NCBI GenBank assembly: GCA_020850615.1
Contig: JADZEI010000004.1
Span: 124,001 to 188,000 of the forward strand
Length of the DNA: 64,000 nt
Direction: 5' to 3'
Source: Dehalococcoidia bacterium
GTDB taxonomy: Bacteria > Chloroflexota > Dehalococcoidia > Tepidiformales > Tepidiformaceae
The position numbers and the translations under genes are program-made. The notes below the pieces were generated by a model. The model made no database searches. It was given only the letters and a program-made list of their open reading frames with translations, and had not been told where the DNA came from. This document shows, one piece after another, positions 45,423 to 55,215 of this stretch (positions are counted from its first letter, which is position 1; the number at the start of each line of letters is the position of its first letter).

Positions 45423-47666
45423 ATGTCACGCTTCCTTTCGCCCGCAGCGCTTGCGCGAGCCAGCGCGAACCACCCGTGGCTCACGCTTGGCGCGTGGGTG
45501 CTGATCATCGCGGCGGCCATCGTTTCGAGCGGCCAACTGAAGGTGAACGAAACGCAGGAGATCCGCGGCGCCGAGTCGACGCGGGCGACGGACCTGCTCG
45601 AAGACCGCATCCGCGGCGAGGCCCCGGCTTCGGAGACCATCGTCGTGCAGTCCTATGGCCGGACGGTCGACGACCCGGCGTTCCGGTTGTTCGTCGAAGG
45701 GCTGACGGCAGACGTGCGAGAGCTCGGCGGGACGGTCACATTCGTAACGTCGTACTACGAGTCGCAGGACGCGAGCCTCGTTTCGGCGGACGGGACGAAG
45801 ACGATCCTGCCGGTGACGCTGGCGGGGAGCCGCGAAGACGCGCCCGACACGGTCGAGCCGCTGCTGGCGGTGCTCGAAGCGCACCGCAGCGCCGAGTTCT
45901 CGGTGCTGACGGCGGGCGACGGCTCGATCAACAAGGAGATCACCGAGCAGTTCGAGAAGGACCTGGCGATGGGCGAGATGATCGGCATCCCGGCGGCGAT
46001 CGTGGTGCTCGTCATCGTCTTCGGGGCAGCTGCGGCGGCCGGCGTGCCGATCGTGCTGAGCCTGCTCGGCATCCTCGTCTCGGTCGGGATCACGGCGGCG
46101 GCGAGCCAGTTCATGGGCATCAACAGCGTCGCCATCAACATCATCACGATGATTGGGCTGGCGGTCGGGATCGACTACACGCTGTTCATCGTCGAGCGGT
46201 TCCGGGAGGAGCGCGACCACGGCCTGGCGAAGGTGGACGCGATCGTGAAGGCGGGCGACACGGCGAGCCGGGCGGTGCTCTTTTCGGGCATCACGGTCAT
46301 CATCGCGCTCGCGGGCATGCTCATCGTGCCGGCGACGGTGTTCCAGTCGCTGGCGTTTGGCGCGATCATGGTGGTCGTCGCGGCAGTGGCGCTCGCGCTG
46401 ACGCTGCTGCCCGCGGGGCTGAGCCTCGCCGGCGACCGGATCAACTGGCTGACGATCCCGGGACGGCGGCGGAAGGCGCAGGTGACGGAGGCCGACCCGA
46501 ACGGCGGGTTCTTCGGCAAGACGACGCAGCTCGTGATGCGCCACCCGGTGGTCTCGGCGGCGGGCGCTTCGGCGCTGCTGGTGGCACTCGCGCTGCCCTA
46601 CGCGGCGATCGAAATCGGCTCGCCGGGGCTCACGGAGTACCCGGCCTCGATGGAGTCGGTCCAGGCGTTCACGGTGCTGGACACGGAGTTCTCCGCGGGC
46701 CGGCTGGACCCGACGGAGGTCGTCATCGAAGGCGATATGGACTCGCCGGAGGTGCGGGCGGCGGTCGACCGGCTCGGCGCGGCGATCGCCCAGGACGCTG
46801 GCTTCGCGGGCATCTCGGCGCTGCAGCCGGCGGCGAGCGGCGACATCGGCTACGTGTCGATCATCATCAACGGCGACAGCACCGGGCCGGAGGCGATGGA
46901 CGCGGTCCGGCGGCTGCGCAGCGACTACATCCCGGCGGCGTTCGCGGGAGCCGAGGCTGAGGTTTCGGTGGGCGGCGGCACGGCGCTGACGCTGGACTAC
47001 ATCGAGACGATGAAGACGTACCTGCCGATCGTGATCGGGTTCGTGCTGACGCTCAGCTTCCTGCTGCTGATGCTGGTGTTCCGGTCGATCGTCATCCCCG
47101 TGAAGGCGATCGTGATGAACCTGCTGAGCGTGGGCGCGGCCTACGGACTCATCGTGCTCGTGTTCCAGGAGGGCGTGGGCGCGGAGCTGCTCGGGTTCCA
47201 GCAGACAGACAGCATCACGGCGTTCCTGCCGGTGTTCCTGTTCGCCATCCTGTTCGGACTTTCGATGGACTACCACGTGTTCCTGCTGAGCCGGATCCAG
47301 GAGCGGTTCGTGCACACCGGCGACAACACGCACGCGGTCGCCTACGGGCTGCGGTCGACGGCGCACATCATCACCGGCGCGGCGGCAATCATGATGGTCG
47401 TGTTCGCCGGGTTCGCGGCGGGCGACATGGTGGACCTGCAGCAGATGGGCTTCGGGCTCGCGGTCGCGGTATTCCTCGATGCGACGATCGTGCGGTCGGT
47501 GCTGGTGCCGGCGAGCATGGAGCTGCTCGGGGCGCGGAACTGGTACTTCCCGTCGTGGCTGGAGTGGCTGCCGAAGATCTCGGTCGAAGGCCCGGCGGCG
47601 CAGGAGCCGCAGGTGCACGGACCGGTGCTCGCGCCGTTCGAATATGCGCAGGGTGCGGCGGACTAA
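45423..47666 (+). CDS. MMPL-family RND transporter
   Basis: A 747-residue membrane protein with the MMPL layout: a first helix (LTLGAWVLIIAAAIVSSGQL), an outside domain of about 150 residues, five or six helices (including GLAVGIDYTLFIVERFREE, with the proton-relay Asp-Tyr), a second outside domain and a second helix bundle (LFGLSMDYHVFLLSRI). The two GxxxDY motifs are the repeated hallmark. MMPL proteins export lipids or small hydrophobic compounds across the membrane. GGAGG 5 bases before ATG 45423 supports the start, and a clear terminator follows at 47690. No linked lipid-biosynthesis gene hints at the substrate. Confidence 0.93.
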   Translation: MSRFLSPAALARASANHPWLTLGAWVLIIAAAIVSSGQLKVNETQEIRGAESTRATDLLEDRIRGEAPASETIVVQSYGRTVDDPAFRLFVEGLTADVRELGGTVTFVTSYYESQDASLVSADGTKTILPVTLAGSREDAPDTVEPLLAVLEAHRSAEFSVLTAGDGSINKEITEQFEKDLAMGEMIGIPAAIVVLVIVFGAAAAAGVPIVLSLLGILVSVGITAAASQFMGINSVAINIITMIGLAVGIDYTLFIVERFREERDHGLAKVDAIVKAGDTASRAVLFSGITVIIALAGMLIVPATVFQSLAFGAIMVVVAAVALALTLLPAGLSLAGDRINWLTIPGRRRKAQVTEADPNGGFFGKTTQLVMRHPVVSAAGASALLVALALPYAAIEIGSPGLTEYPASMESVQAFTVLDTEFSAGRLDPTEVVIEGDMDSPEVRAAVDRLGAAIAQDAGFAGISALQPAASGDIGYVSIIINGDSTGPEAMDAVRRLRSDYIPAAFAGAEAEVSVGGGTALTLDYIETMKTYLPIVIGFVLTLSFLLLMLVFRSIVIPVKAIVMNLLSVGAAYGLIVLVFQEGVGAELLGFQQTDSITAFLPVFLFAILFGLSMDYHVFLLSRIQERFVHTGDNTHAVAYGLRSTAHIITGAAAIMMVVFAGFAAGDMVDLQQMGFGLAVAVFLDATIVRSVLVPASMELLGARNWYFPSWLEWLPKISVEGPAAQEPQVHGPVLAPFEYAQGAAD

Positions 47667-47689
47667 TCCACCGCGGTTCCCCAAAGCAG

Positions 47690-47721
47690 ACGCCCCGCTG
47701 GTGGCACCGGCGGGGCGTTTT
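47690..47721 (+). terminator. Intrinsic terminator after the MMPL gene
   Basis: A 12-bp stem (ACGCCCCGCTGG / CCGGCGGGGCGT, one G-U pair) with loop TGGCA, followed by TTTT on the plus strand. It lies between convergent genes and may also act for the minus-strand gene. Confidence 0.85.
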
Positions 47722-47733
47722 CGCGTCCCGCGG

Positions 47734-48285
47734 TCAGTCTGCGAACGGGCGTTCCTGGCCGGGTGGGACGTCGACTTCGAAGACGTTCAGGGTCATCGAG
47801 ACCAGGCCGTAGGTCCCGGTGACGGCGATGAGGTCGACGAGGCCCTGCTCGCCGAGCACGTCGATGGCGCGCGTGTAGGTTGCCGCGGAGACGCGCTTCG
47901 TGGCGAAGTGCTCGCTGACGACGTCGTAGGCGGCCTGGAGGTCGGGGCGGTTGAGCTGGGGCGGTGCACCGGTGCGGATGGCCTCGATGGCGTCATCCGG
48001 GATGCCGGCCTTGCGGGCGAGGCGGGCGTGGCCCCAGAACTCGAACTGGGAGCGCCAGAAGGTGGCGGTGAGGAGGATCGCGAGCTCGACGACATCGGGC
48101 GCGAGGACGGTGCCGTAGCGAGTGTGGGCGACCATGCGCCAGGCGAGGTCGGCGAAGGTGGGGCTGCGGAGCCAGGCTTCCGACGGGCCGCGAATGGCGC
48201 CGATGGGCCCAGCGAGGAGGGCGTCGGCGACGAGTTGCTGTTCGGGGCTGAGGCGGTCGAGGTCGAGCGGTTCGAGGCGGGACAT
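47734..48285 (-). CDS. Carboxymuconolactone decarboxylase family protein
   Basis: A 183-residue helical protein of the AhpD/CMD fold. VVELAILLTATFWRSQFEFWGHARLARKAGI near residues 76-106 is the characteristic helix pair with E-x-x-x-H; the CxxC of AhpD-type peroxidase partners is absent, so it is a decarboxylase-like or other CMD protein. ATG 48285 (MSRLEPLDL) is chosen; the longer frame is Pro/Arg-rich. It stands alone between convergent MMPL and divergent VWA genes. The substrate is unknown. Confidence 0.88.
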   Translation of the reverse strand: MSRLEPLDLDRLSPEQQLVADALLAGPIGAIRGPSEAWLRSPTFADLAWRMVAHTRYGTVLAPDVVELAILLTATFWRSQFEFWGHARLARKAGIPDDAIEAIRTGAPPQLNRPDLQAAYDVVSEHFATKRVSAATYTRAIDVLGEQGLVDLIAVTGTYGLVSMTLNVFEVDVPPGQERPFAD

Positions 48286-48452
48286 GGGCGGCTCCGGGCG
48301 GGGGTGGGGGCAGTGTGGCGGCGGGGAGGCCGGGCGTCCACGGCGTACCGCGCGGGCGGTGGCTTTCCGAATTCGCGCGGCAACTGACAACCCTTTCGGA
48401 TTCCGGTACGGTACGGGCAGGGCCGGCAGGGCGCCGGGATGGGAGAGCCGCG

Positions 48453-50693
48453 ATGACGATGCGTTACCGGTATTCGATGTGGGATGGCACGCAGGAAGTG
48501 CCGTCTGTCGATGCGGACCAGATCCTCGACAACCTGACGGACGACCTGATGAACTTCGGGGACCTGCAGCACGCGTTGCGGAACCTGCTCCAGCGGGGGA
48601 TGCGGGACCCGATGGGGCAGCGGATGCAGGGGCTGCGGGACCTGCTCCAGCAGCTGCGGCAGCAACGGCGCCAGCAGCTCGACAAGTTCGACCTGAGCTC
48701 GATCTTCGATGACCTGAAGCAGAAGCTCGACGAGATCGTGAATATGGAGCGGGGCACGATCGACCGGCGGCTCGACGAGGCGATGGGCAACCCTCCGGGG
48801 CAGCAGGGCGAGCAGGGGCAGCAACAGCCCGGGCAGCAACAGCCCGGGCAGCAGCAGAGCGGGCAACAGCAGCAGCGGGGGCCGCAGGGGCAGCAGCAAC
48901 AGGGTCCTCGCGGCCAGCAACAGCCGGGGCAACGCGGCCAGCAGCAGGGCGGCCAGCAGCAGCCCGGGCAGGAAGGCGGCGAACCGCAGCAGGGCGGCCA
49001 GCAGGGCCAACAGGGTGGCGGCGAGCAGAGCGAATTCGCGGAGATGCTGCGGAACATCGCGAACCGGAAGAAGGACTTCCTCGAGCAGTTGCCGGAGGAC
49101 GTGGCCGGGCAGGTGAAGGAGCTCCAGAACTACGAGTTCATGGACCCGGAGGCCCAGGCGCGCTTCAACGAGCTGCTGGAAAGCCTGAAGAAGGCGATGA
49201 TGGATACCTTCTTCAAGGACATGTACAACCAGATTGCGAACATGTCCCCGGAAGACCTGCAGCGGATGAAGGACATGGTCCGGGACCTGAACCAGATGAT
49301 GCAGGACCGGATGGCGGGCAAGGAGCCGGACTTCGATCAGTTCATGCAGCAGTACGGCGACCTGTTCGGGGATAATCCGCCGCGCTCACTGGACGAACTC
49401 ATCCAGCAGATGCAGCACCAGATGGGCCAGATGCAGAGCCTGCTGGAGAGCCTGCCGGGCGATATGCGTCAGCAGCTCCAGGAGCTGATGATGGACAAGG
49501 TGGGTGACCCGGAGCTACAGCAGGGGCTCATGGACCTGCAGCAGAACCTGGAGTACCTCTACCCGATGCGGGAGCTCCGCAACCAGTACCCCTTCCGCGG
49601 CGACGAGCAACTGGACCTCGATGCGGCGATGCAGCTGATGAACCAGATGCAGTCGATCGACGAGCTGGAGCGGCAGCTCGAGCGGACGCAGTACGGCGGC
49701 GAAATCGACGACATCGACGCGGACAAGCTGGAGGACCTGCTCGGGCCGGAGGCGCGCGAGACGCTGGACCAGCTGAAGCAGTTCCTCGAGATCCTCGAGG
49801 AGGCCGGGTACATCCGGAAGAAGGGGAACGGCTACGAGCTGACTCCGCGCGGGACGCGGAAGATCGGGCAGCGGGCGCTGGGCGAGATCTACGCGCAGCT
49901 GAAGAAGGACAGCTTCGGGAAGCACGAGATCCGGGAGAGCGGCCACGGCGGCGACCGGACGGACCAGACGAAGAAGTACGAGTTCGGCGACCCGTTCTAC
50001 CTGGACATCCAGAAGACGATCATGAACTCGATGTACCGCGAGGGGGCGGGCACCCCGGTCCGGCTGCACCCGGACGACTTCGAGGTGGCGCGGACGGAGC
50101 TGATGTCACAGACGGCGACGGTGATCATGCTCGACCTGAGCTGGTCGATGGCGCTGCGCGGGAGCTTCCAGGCGGCGAAAAAGGTGGCGCTGGCGCTGAA
50201 CAACCTGATCCAGAGCCAGTTCCAGCGGGACAGCCTCTACATCATCGGGTTCAGCGCCTATGCGCGGGAGCTCAAGGCGGACCAGCTGCCCTACGTGCGG
50301 TGGGACGAATCGGTGCTGGGCACGAACATGCACCACGCGCTGATGATCGCGCAGTCGCTGCTGGCGAAGCACACGCAGGGAACGCGGCAGATCATCATGA
50401 TCTCGGACGGCGAGCCGACGGCGCACCTCGAGCGGGGGCGGAGCTACTTCGCCTATCCGCCGAGCCCGATCACGATCCGCGAGACGCTCAAGGAAGTGAA
50501 GCGGTGCACGCAGAAGAACATCACGATCAACACGTTCATGCTGGACCGCAACTACTACCTGAAGGAGTTCGTGAACCAGGTGGCGCGGATCAACAAGGGA
50601 CGGGTGTTCTACACGACGCCGGATAAGCTCGGGGAGTACATCCTGGTGGACTATGTGGCGAGCAAGAAGAAGAAGCTGACGGGGATCGGGTGA
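48453..50693 (+). CDS. Large von Willebrand factor A domain protein with Q/G-rich linker
   Basis: A 746-residue cytoplasmic protein. Residues 1-110 are helical. About residues 112-190 form a low-complexity Gln/Gly/Pro linker (GQQQPGQQQPGQQQ and similar), encoded by a repetitive CAGCAG/GGGCAG stretch at roughly 48800-49030. A helical middle follows with a wHTH-like piece (ILEEAGYIRKKGNGYELTPRGTRKIGQRAL near residue 450). The C-terminal VWA domain has a MIDAS motif LDLSWSM (Asp561, Ser563, Ser565) and MISDGEPTAHL near residue 650. Similar proteins in other bacteria pair with MoxR-type AAA+ ATPases, but none lies nearby. GGGAGAG before ATG 48453. Confidence 0.88.
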   Translation: MTMRYRYSMWDGTQEVPSVDADQILDNLTDDLMNFGDLQHALRNLLQRGMRDPMGQRMQGLRDLLQQLRQQRRQQLDKFDLSSIFDDLKQKLDEIVNMERGTIDRRLDEAMGNPPGQQGEQGQQQPGQQQPGQQQSGQQQQRGPQGQQQQGPRGQQQPGQRGQQQGGQQQPGQEGGEPQQGGQQGQQGGGEQSEFAEMLRNIANRKKDFLEQLPEDVAGQVKELQNYEFMDPEAQARFNELLESLKKAMMDTFFKDMYNQIANMSPEDLQRMKDMVRDLNQMMQDRMAGKEPDFDQFMQQYGDLFGDNPPRSLDELIQQMQHQMGQMQSLLESLPGDMRQQLQELMMDKVGDPELQQGLMDLQQNLEYLYPMRELRNQYPFRGDEQLDLDAAMQLMNQMQSIDELERQLERTQYGGEIDDIDADKLEDLLGPEARETLDQLKQFLEILEEAGYIRKKGNGYELTPRGTRKIGQRALGEIYAQLKKDSFGKHEIRESGHGGDRTDQTKKYEFGDPFYLDIQKTIMNSMYREGAGTPVRLHPDDFEVARTELMSQTATVIMLDLSWSMALRGSFQAAKKVALALNNLIQSQFQRDSLYIIGFSAYARELKADQLPYVRWDESVLGTNMHHALMIAQSLLAKHTQGTRQIIMISDGEPTAHLERGRSYFAYPPSPITIRETLKEVKRCTQKNITINTFMLDRNYYLKEFVNQVARINKGRVFYTTPDKLGEYILVDYVASKKKKLTGIG

Positions 50694-50702
50694 CGTAGGA
50701 AT

Positions 50703-50760
50703 TGTCGATTGACGATTGTCGATTATCGATTGGTGGGATTTTTGATTTTCGATTTTCGCC
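50703..50760 (+). repeat. Tandem heptamer repeat (TNTCGAT-type)
   Basis: Right after the VWA gene: TGTCGAT, TGACGAT, TGTCGAT, TATCGAT, a 9-base interruption, then TTTTGAT, TTTCGAT and TTTCGCC. The array is far AT-richer than its surroundings. The unit length is the same as in the array at 12817, although the unit sequence differs. Confidence 0.78.
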
Positions 50761-50804
50761 GGAGTGGGCGTGATGCACTGAAGGCGAGGGACGTCGACTG
50801 AATC

Positions 50805-51293
50805 TTACGCCAATTCTACTAGTCCACAGTACTTCGCCCAGTACTTGCGACACGCGTCGCATCTACCACGAATGGCGACACCTCGACGCCATTCGAGGAG
50901 TCGCATGGTCGTGGACGACCCTTTGAACTTCACCATCTTCTTTGCCGCAAGGTAATCCCCGCAGCGCGCACATAGCAGCCAGTCTTGCTGCAGGGGCACT
51001 CGGTTGGCCCCCAGTGCCGCCGGAGGCTGCCCACCTTGTGGCGGTCCAAGAGCAGCTTCGCCGTATCGTGGGCCCGAGATGGTGCCGCTCTCCCTGTCCG
51101 GCCAAACATCGAAAGCCTTCCGGCGAGAACGCTCCTCAGCAGTACCGTACACGTAGCAGTCGGCGCATACGGTGCGATCGTCACCCTGGTACATCTCGGC
51201 ATTCGCGACCTCGTAAAGCGCGACAGACCGTCGACAGCGAATACACGTCGGCACGAGTCCCAAATATACGCGCGCGGCAATGCAACACGCCAC
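50805..51293 (-). CDS. Hypothetical protein with four CxxC motifs (zinc-binding)
   Basis: A 162-residue protein with two pairs of zinc knuckles: CIRC and CADC near residues 17 and 44, then CARC and CDAC near residues 108 and 145. This fits one or two treble-clef or zinc-ribbon folds. No HNH or other catalytic motif is evident. The start (GTG 51293) is uncertain, as other GTG or TTG codons are possible. Composition is less GC-rich than the neighbours, and together with the adjoining inverted-repeat element it suggests a recent insertion. Function unknown. Confidence 0.55.
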   Translation of the reverse strand: MACCIAARVYLGLVPTCIRCRRSVALYEVANAEMYQGDDRTVCADCYVYGTAEERSRRKAFDVWPDRESGTISGPRYGEAALGPPQGGQPPAALGANRVPLQQDWLLCARCGDYLAAKKMVKFKGSSTTMRLLEWRRGVAIRGRCDACRKYWAKYCGLVELA

Positions 51294-51340
51294 ATTGACA
51301 TGCTCCAGGCACTGCGGCCGTCAGTGGAGTTTGGAATCCG

Positions 51341-51462
51341 CTAGTGTAGTGTCGCCAACGTTCGGTTAGAGCACGATCCGTCATGGCGAAGACGAGGTGA
51401 CCCGCAGTTCACTCTGAGGCCTTTCGTGATGGCCTTTCGGAACATACGAGACACCACACTAG
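51341..51462. repeat. 122-bp element bounded by 13-bp inverted repeats
   Basis: CTAGTGTAGTGTC at 51341-51353 and GACACCACACTAG at 51450-51462 are inverted repeats with one mismatch, 96 bases apart. The right arm contains the stop codon of the DUF2269-like gene, so the element may have set the end of that reading frame. I see no transposase. A direct target duplication is not obvious, although CTAG itself is palindromic. Confidence 0.5.
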
Positions 51463-51950
51463 AAGCCGCCTTCGCGGCCCCAGACCATGAGGAAGGCGAT
51501 GGCGATGATGGAGAGGCCGAGGAGGCCGCCGACCATCTGGATGCGCTTGCCGATCGGGATGTAGGCATCGGGCAGAGTGGGGCCGGCCGGGGCGGCCTCG
51601 AGGGCGCCGATGGCGGCCTGGATGTTGCGGCGCTGGTAGAAGATGGCGACCGCAAAGGCGACGATGAACCAGAGCATAGCGATGTTGAGCCACATCGGGA
51701 TCTCCGATGCCTCGCCTGCCCAGCTGTTGTAGTCGTTGAACATGAGCGCGAGCCCGAAGAGGAACGTGAGGGCCGCGCCGGGGTACACCAGCACCGTCTC
51801 GATGCGGAGGATGGCGCGGTGGGCGAAGAGCGTGGCCGCCGTGCCTGAGCGTTCGGCAGTCGCCTGGAGGAAGGGGTAGGCGAAGGTGACGCCAAGCCCG
51901 AGTACGACGGCGAGGATGTGCAGGAAGAGGAAGATGCGATAGGTGTCCAC
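51459..51950 (-). CDS. DUF2269-like integral membrane protein
   Basis: A 163-residue protein with four hydrophobic segments: YRIFLFLHILAVVLGLGVTFAYP, ETVLVYPGAALTFLFGLALMF, LNIAMLWFIVAFAVAIFY and MVGGLLGLSIIAIAFLMVW. HILAVVLGLG in the first helix and the four-helix plan fit the DUF2269 family. The start is GTG 51950 with GGGGAG five bases upstream. Its stop codon lies in the right arm of the inverted repeat at 51450-51462, so the C-terminus (REGGF) may differ from that of relatives. Divergent from the glycan cluster. Confidence 0.75.
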   Translation of the reverse strand: MDTYRIFLFLHILAVVLGLGVTFAYPFLQATAERSGTAATLFAHRAILRIETVLVYPGAALTFLFGLALMFNDYNSWAGEASEIPMWLNIAMLWFIVAFAVAIFYQRRNIQAAIGALEAAPAGPTLPDAYIPIGKRIQMVGGLLGLSIIAIAFLMVWGREGGF

Positions 51951-52108
51951 AGAACTCCCCGGCGGGCCGATGCCCGGGCTCACGATAGCGAAGTCGGGCT
52001 TAGCGGCGAAGTGGGGTGCCGGGGTTGGCGCCGCGGGACGCGGGCTAGCGGCGTCCTGAAGTCGCCGCTCGCGTGTTTCGTAACCGGAGAGCGGCGTACC
52101 GTTGGCGG

Positions 52109-52702
52109 ATGGCGAAACGGATGTTCGACGTCGCGCTGACGCTGCTGGCGGCACCGGTCGCGGTGGTCATCGTGGCGGTCATGGCGGCGGTGCTGGCGTG
52201 GGAGCTGCGCGGGAACCCGTTCTTCGTCCAGGCGCGCGTGGGGCTGCGCGGGAAGCCGTTCCGGATGTATAAGCTGCGGACGATGCGGCACGCGAAGCGG
52301 GGCGAGGAGCCGAAGTACGTCATCGACGACTGGTCGACGTACGTGTTTTCGCCGCCGGACAAGCCGGACCCGCGGATCACGCGGTGGGGCGGGTTCGCGC
52401 GCAAGACGTCGATCGACGAGCTGCCGAACCTGGTGAACGTGCTGAAGGGCGAGATGAGCCTGGTGGGGCCGCGCCCGGAGATCCCGGCGATCGTGGCGCA
52501 GTACCCGCCGGAGTACCACCGGCGGCACGAGGTGCGGCCCGGGATCGCGGGGCTGGCGCAGGTGAACGGCCGCTCGAATTTGCCCTACGCGGAGGTGGTT
52601 GCCTACGATCTGGCCTACGTGGATTGCCACTCGCTGCTGTCGGACCTTCGCATCCTCGCGAAGACGGCCCTGGTAGCCGCCCGGGGGAGTGGCGCGCGAT
52701 GA
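52109..52702 (+). CDS. Undecaprenyl-phosphate sugar-phosphate transferase (initiating glycosyltransferase)
   Basis: A 197-residue PglC-like monotopic phosphoglycosyl transferase that starts a glycan on the lipid carrier. After a re-entrant hydrophobic N-terminus (VALTLLAAPVAVVIVAVMAAVL) it shows RGNPFFVQARVGLRGKPFRMYKLRTM, where RVG..G.pF.mYKlRTM is the family core. RKTSIDELPNLVNVLKGEMSLVGPRP contains the Asp-Glu dyad. It is of the short PglC type without the WbaP-like N-terminal helices. It is the first gene of the glycan operon and overlaps the next start (ATGA). Confidence 0.93.
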   Translation: MAKRMFDVALTLLAAPVAVVIVAVMAAVLAWELRGNPFFVQARVGLRGKPFRMYKLRTMRHAKRGEEPKYVIDDWSTYVFSPPDKPDPRITRWGGFARKTSIDELPNLVNVLKGEMSLVGPRPEIPAIVAQYPPEYHRRHEVRPGIAGLAQVNGRSNLPYAEVVAYDLAYVDCHSLLSDLRILAKTALVAARGSGAR

Positions 52703-54600
52703 CAGAACCAGCTCCTCGACGATTCCTTGCCCGCCTGCTGCCCGGCGACCCGCTGGGGACCGCCGGCGCCATCGCGCTGGACGCGATCGTGGTCCTCGTG
52801 GCCTACATGTGCGCGCTGTTGCTGCGGTTCGATGCGGACGTGCCCGGCGAGAACGCCGCCTTCGTGTTCAAGGTGCTGCCGTTTGTCGCGCTGGCGTACA
52901 TCGCTGCGAACCTGTTCTTCGGTGTGTACCGGACGATGTGGCAGTACGGGAGCGTAGGCGACATCCTCGCGCTCTTCCGGCCGGTGGCGATGGTGACGGC
53001 GGGGATCTTCGTGGGGAACGCGATCCTGCGGGACCGCGACCTGCCGCTTTCGGTCGTGCTGATCGCGGGGGCACTGATCTTCCCGGGCATGGCGATGGTG
53101 AAGATGCGGGCGCGACTGCTGCTTCGGCTGCCGTGGGCGTCGGTGGCGTCGCGGCGCGTCATCATCGTTGGCGCGGGGCGAAACGGGCAGCTGCTGGCGC
53201 GGGAGCTGCAGAACAGCCCGGAGCTCAACCTCCAGCCGGTCGGGTTCGTGGACGATGACCCGCGGAAACAGCACACGCGCATCCACGGGCTGCGGGTCCT
53301 GGGCCCGGTGGCGGAGCTCAACGAGATCCTGCAACGGCACGACGCGGAGGTGGTCGCGATCGCGATCCGGAACGCGCCGGGCGCGTTCGTGCGGGAGATC
53401 GTGGGGACGTGCCAGGCGCTGAACATCCCGGTGCGCATTGTGCCGGGCGTGGACAAGTGGGTGATGGGCGGCAGCCACGACGCGCTGCGCGACGTGACCC
53501 TGGACGACCTCCTCGGGCGGCAGCCGGTGCAGGTGGACTACAACGCGTGCTCGGCTTCGGTGAAGGACCGGGTGGTGCTGGTGACCGGCGCGGCGGGGTC
53601 GATCGGTTCGGAGCTGTGCCGGCAGGTGTTGAGCTTCCAGCCGCGCGAGCTGCACATGCTGGACAACAACGAGAGCGGGCTGCACGACCTCTCGCTCGAG
53701 CTCGCCGGGATCTCGCCGGAGACGACGATCCGGCTGTGGGTGGCGACGATCGTCGACGAGAAGCGGATCGATGCGGTCTTCGAACGCGTGCGGCCGGAGC
53801 TGGTCTACCACGCGGCGGCGCTGAAGCACGTGCCGCTCATGGAGCTGCACCCGGACGAGGCGTTCCGGACGAACGTGCTGGGGACGCTGAACGTCGCCCG
53901 GGCGGCACGGACGTATGGCGCCGGGATGTTCGTCCTGATTTCGACGGACAAGGCGGTGCGGCCGACGAGTATCATGGGCGCGACCAAGCGCATCGCCGAG
54001 CTGCTGGTGCTCGCGCTGGCACGGGAGAGCGACAGCACGAACTACGCGGCGGTGCGCTTCGGGAACGTGATGGGGAGCCGCGGATCGGTGGTGCCAACGT
54101 TCATGCGGCAGATCGAGCGCGGGGGCCCGGTGACGGTGATGCACCCGGAGATGATGCGCTACTTCATCTCGATCCCGGAGGCGGTGAGCCTCGTGATCCA
54201 GGCGGGGACGTTCGGCGGCCATGGGAACATATACATGCTCGACATGGGCGAGGAGATCAACATCCTCGAGCTCGCGGAGCGGATGATCCGGCTGCGCGGG
54301 CTGCGGCCGGGCCAGGACATCGAGGTGGTGTTCACGGGACCGCGGCCGGGCGAGAAGCTGCGCGAGGAGCTCGTGGCCGACTTCGAACAGATGGAACGGA
54401 CCGACCACGCGAAGGTGAACCGGCTGAGCGCATCGCTGGACGTGAGCGAGGCCGAGGTGATGCGGCTCATCCGGGAGATCGAGGAGATCGTCTGGGACGA
54501 CGCGGAGGAGCTGCGGCGGCGGATCCACCTCGTGTCACGGCGGTATTCGCGCGAACCGCACGGGGATGCGCCGGTGAAAGAGGAGACTGCGACTTCATGA
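52699..54600 (+). CDS. Membrane-bound nucleotide-sugar 4,6-dehydratase/epimerase (PglF/WbpM/CapD-like)
   Basis: A 633-residue protein. The N-terminal ~120 residues hold about four hydrophobic segments ([41 protein letters not shown] and two more). A first Rossmann domain follows ([18 protein letters not shown]), then the catalytic SDR domain ([17 protein letters not shown]) with [22 protein letters not shown]. The Tyr of the classical SDR triad is replaced by Met (S-I-M-G-A-T-K), as in UDP-GlcNAc 4,6-dehydratases of the PglF/WbpM/FlaA1 type. It probably makes a UDP-4-keto-6-deoxy sugar. ATGA overlaps link it to both neighbours. Confidence 0.9.
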   Translation: MTEPAPRRFLARLLPGDPLGTAGAIALDAIVVLVAYMCALLLRFDADVPGENAAFVFKVLPFVALAYIAANLFFGVYRTMWQYGSVGDILALFRPVAMVTAGIFVGNAILRDRDLPLSVVLIAGALIFPGMAMVKMRARLLLRLPWASVASRRVIIVGAGRNGQLLARELQNSPELNLQPVGFVDDDPRKQHTRIHGLRVLGPVAELNEILQRHDAEVVAIAIRNAPGAFVREIVGTCQALNIPVRIVPGVDKWVMGGSHDALRDVTLDDLLGRQPVQVDYNACSASVKDRVVLVTGAAGSIGSELCRQVLSFQPRELHMLDNNESGLHDLSLELAGISPETTIRLWVATIVDEKRIDAVFERVRPELVYHAAALKHVPLMELHPDEAFRTNVLGTLNVARAARTYGAGMFVLISTDKAVRPTSIMGATKRIAELLVLALARESDSTNYAAVRFGNVMGSRGSVVPTFMRQIERGGPVTVMHPEMMRYFISIPEAVSLVIQAGTFGGHGNIYMLDMGEEINILELAERMIRLRGLRPGQDIEVVFTGPRPGEKLREELVADFEQMERTDHAKVNRLSASLDVSEAEVMRLIREIEEIVWDDAEELRRRIHLVSRRYSREPHGDAPVKEETATS

Positions 54601-55187
54601 CGTTTCGTGTGCACCCGACGGCCGAGGTGAGCGACCGCGCCACCATCGGCGACGGCGCGAGCATCTGGCACCAGGCACAGGTCCGCGAGCGCGCCGACGT
54701 GGGGCCCGGCTGCATCATCGGGAAGGGCGCGTACATCGGCGCCGACGTGAAGGTGGGCGCCAACTGCAAGGTGCAGAACTACTCGTGCGTGTACGAAGGG
54801 ACGACGCTCGAAGACGGCGTGTTCGTGGGGCCGGAGGTGGTGTTCACGAACGACCGGTACCCGCGGGCGATCAACCCCGACGGGAGCCTGAAGTCGGCGG
54901 ACGACTGGCACTGCGAGGGCGCGCACGTGCGCTTCGGCGCCGCCGTGGGGTCGCGGACGGTGGTGCTGCCGGGCGTGACGATCGGGCGGTGGGCGCTGAT
55001 TGCGGCCGGCTCGGTGGTGACGAAGGACGTGCCCGACCACGGGATCGTCGCCGGGAACCCGGCCCGAACGATGGGGTGGGTATGCGTGTGCGCGCGGCGG
55101 CTCAACGAATCACTGGCGTGCCCGGAGTGCGGGCGCGCGTACGCGCAGGCCGACAGTGGCCTGGCGTTGCTCGAAGCGGGCAGCTGA
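54597..55187 (+). CDS. WbpD-like left-handed beta-helix N-acetyltransferase
   Basis: A 196-residue hexapeptide-repeat acetyltransferase. Repeats are seen throughout ([47 protein letters not shown]), followed by [34 protein letters not shown], the WbpD/WlbB signature. The C-terminus adds [21 protein letters not shown], a four-Cys zinc-ribbon-like tail. WbpD acetylates the 3-amino group of UDP-2-acetamido-3-amino-glucuronate. It is followed at 28 bases by the WbpE-like aminotransferase that would make its substrate. Confidence 0.9.
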   Translation: MTFRVHPTAEVSDRATIGDGASIWHQAQVRERADVGPGCIIGKGAYIGADVKVGANCKVQNYSCVYEGTTLEDGVFVGPEVVFTNDRYPRAINPDGSLKSADDWHCEGAHVRFGAAVGSRTVVLPGVTIGRWALIAAGSVVTKDVPDHGIVAGNPARTMGWVCVCARRLNESLACPECGRAYAQADSGLALLEAGS

Positions 55188-55215
55188 CGCCCGCCCTGTT
55201 CGAAAGGAACACGTT

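Noticed and set aside
48800-49030. Repetitive DNA as a mobile or satellite element
   Set aside because: The CAG/GGG-rich repeats are in frame within the VWA gene and encode its Gln/Gly linker.
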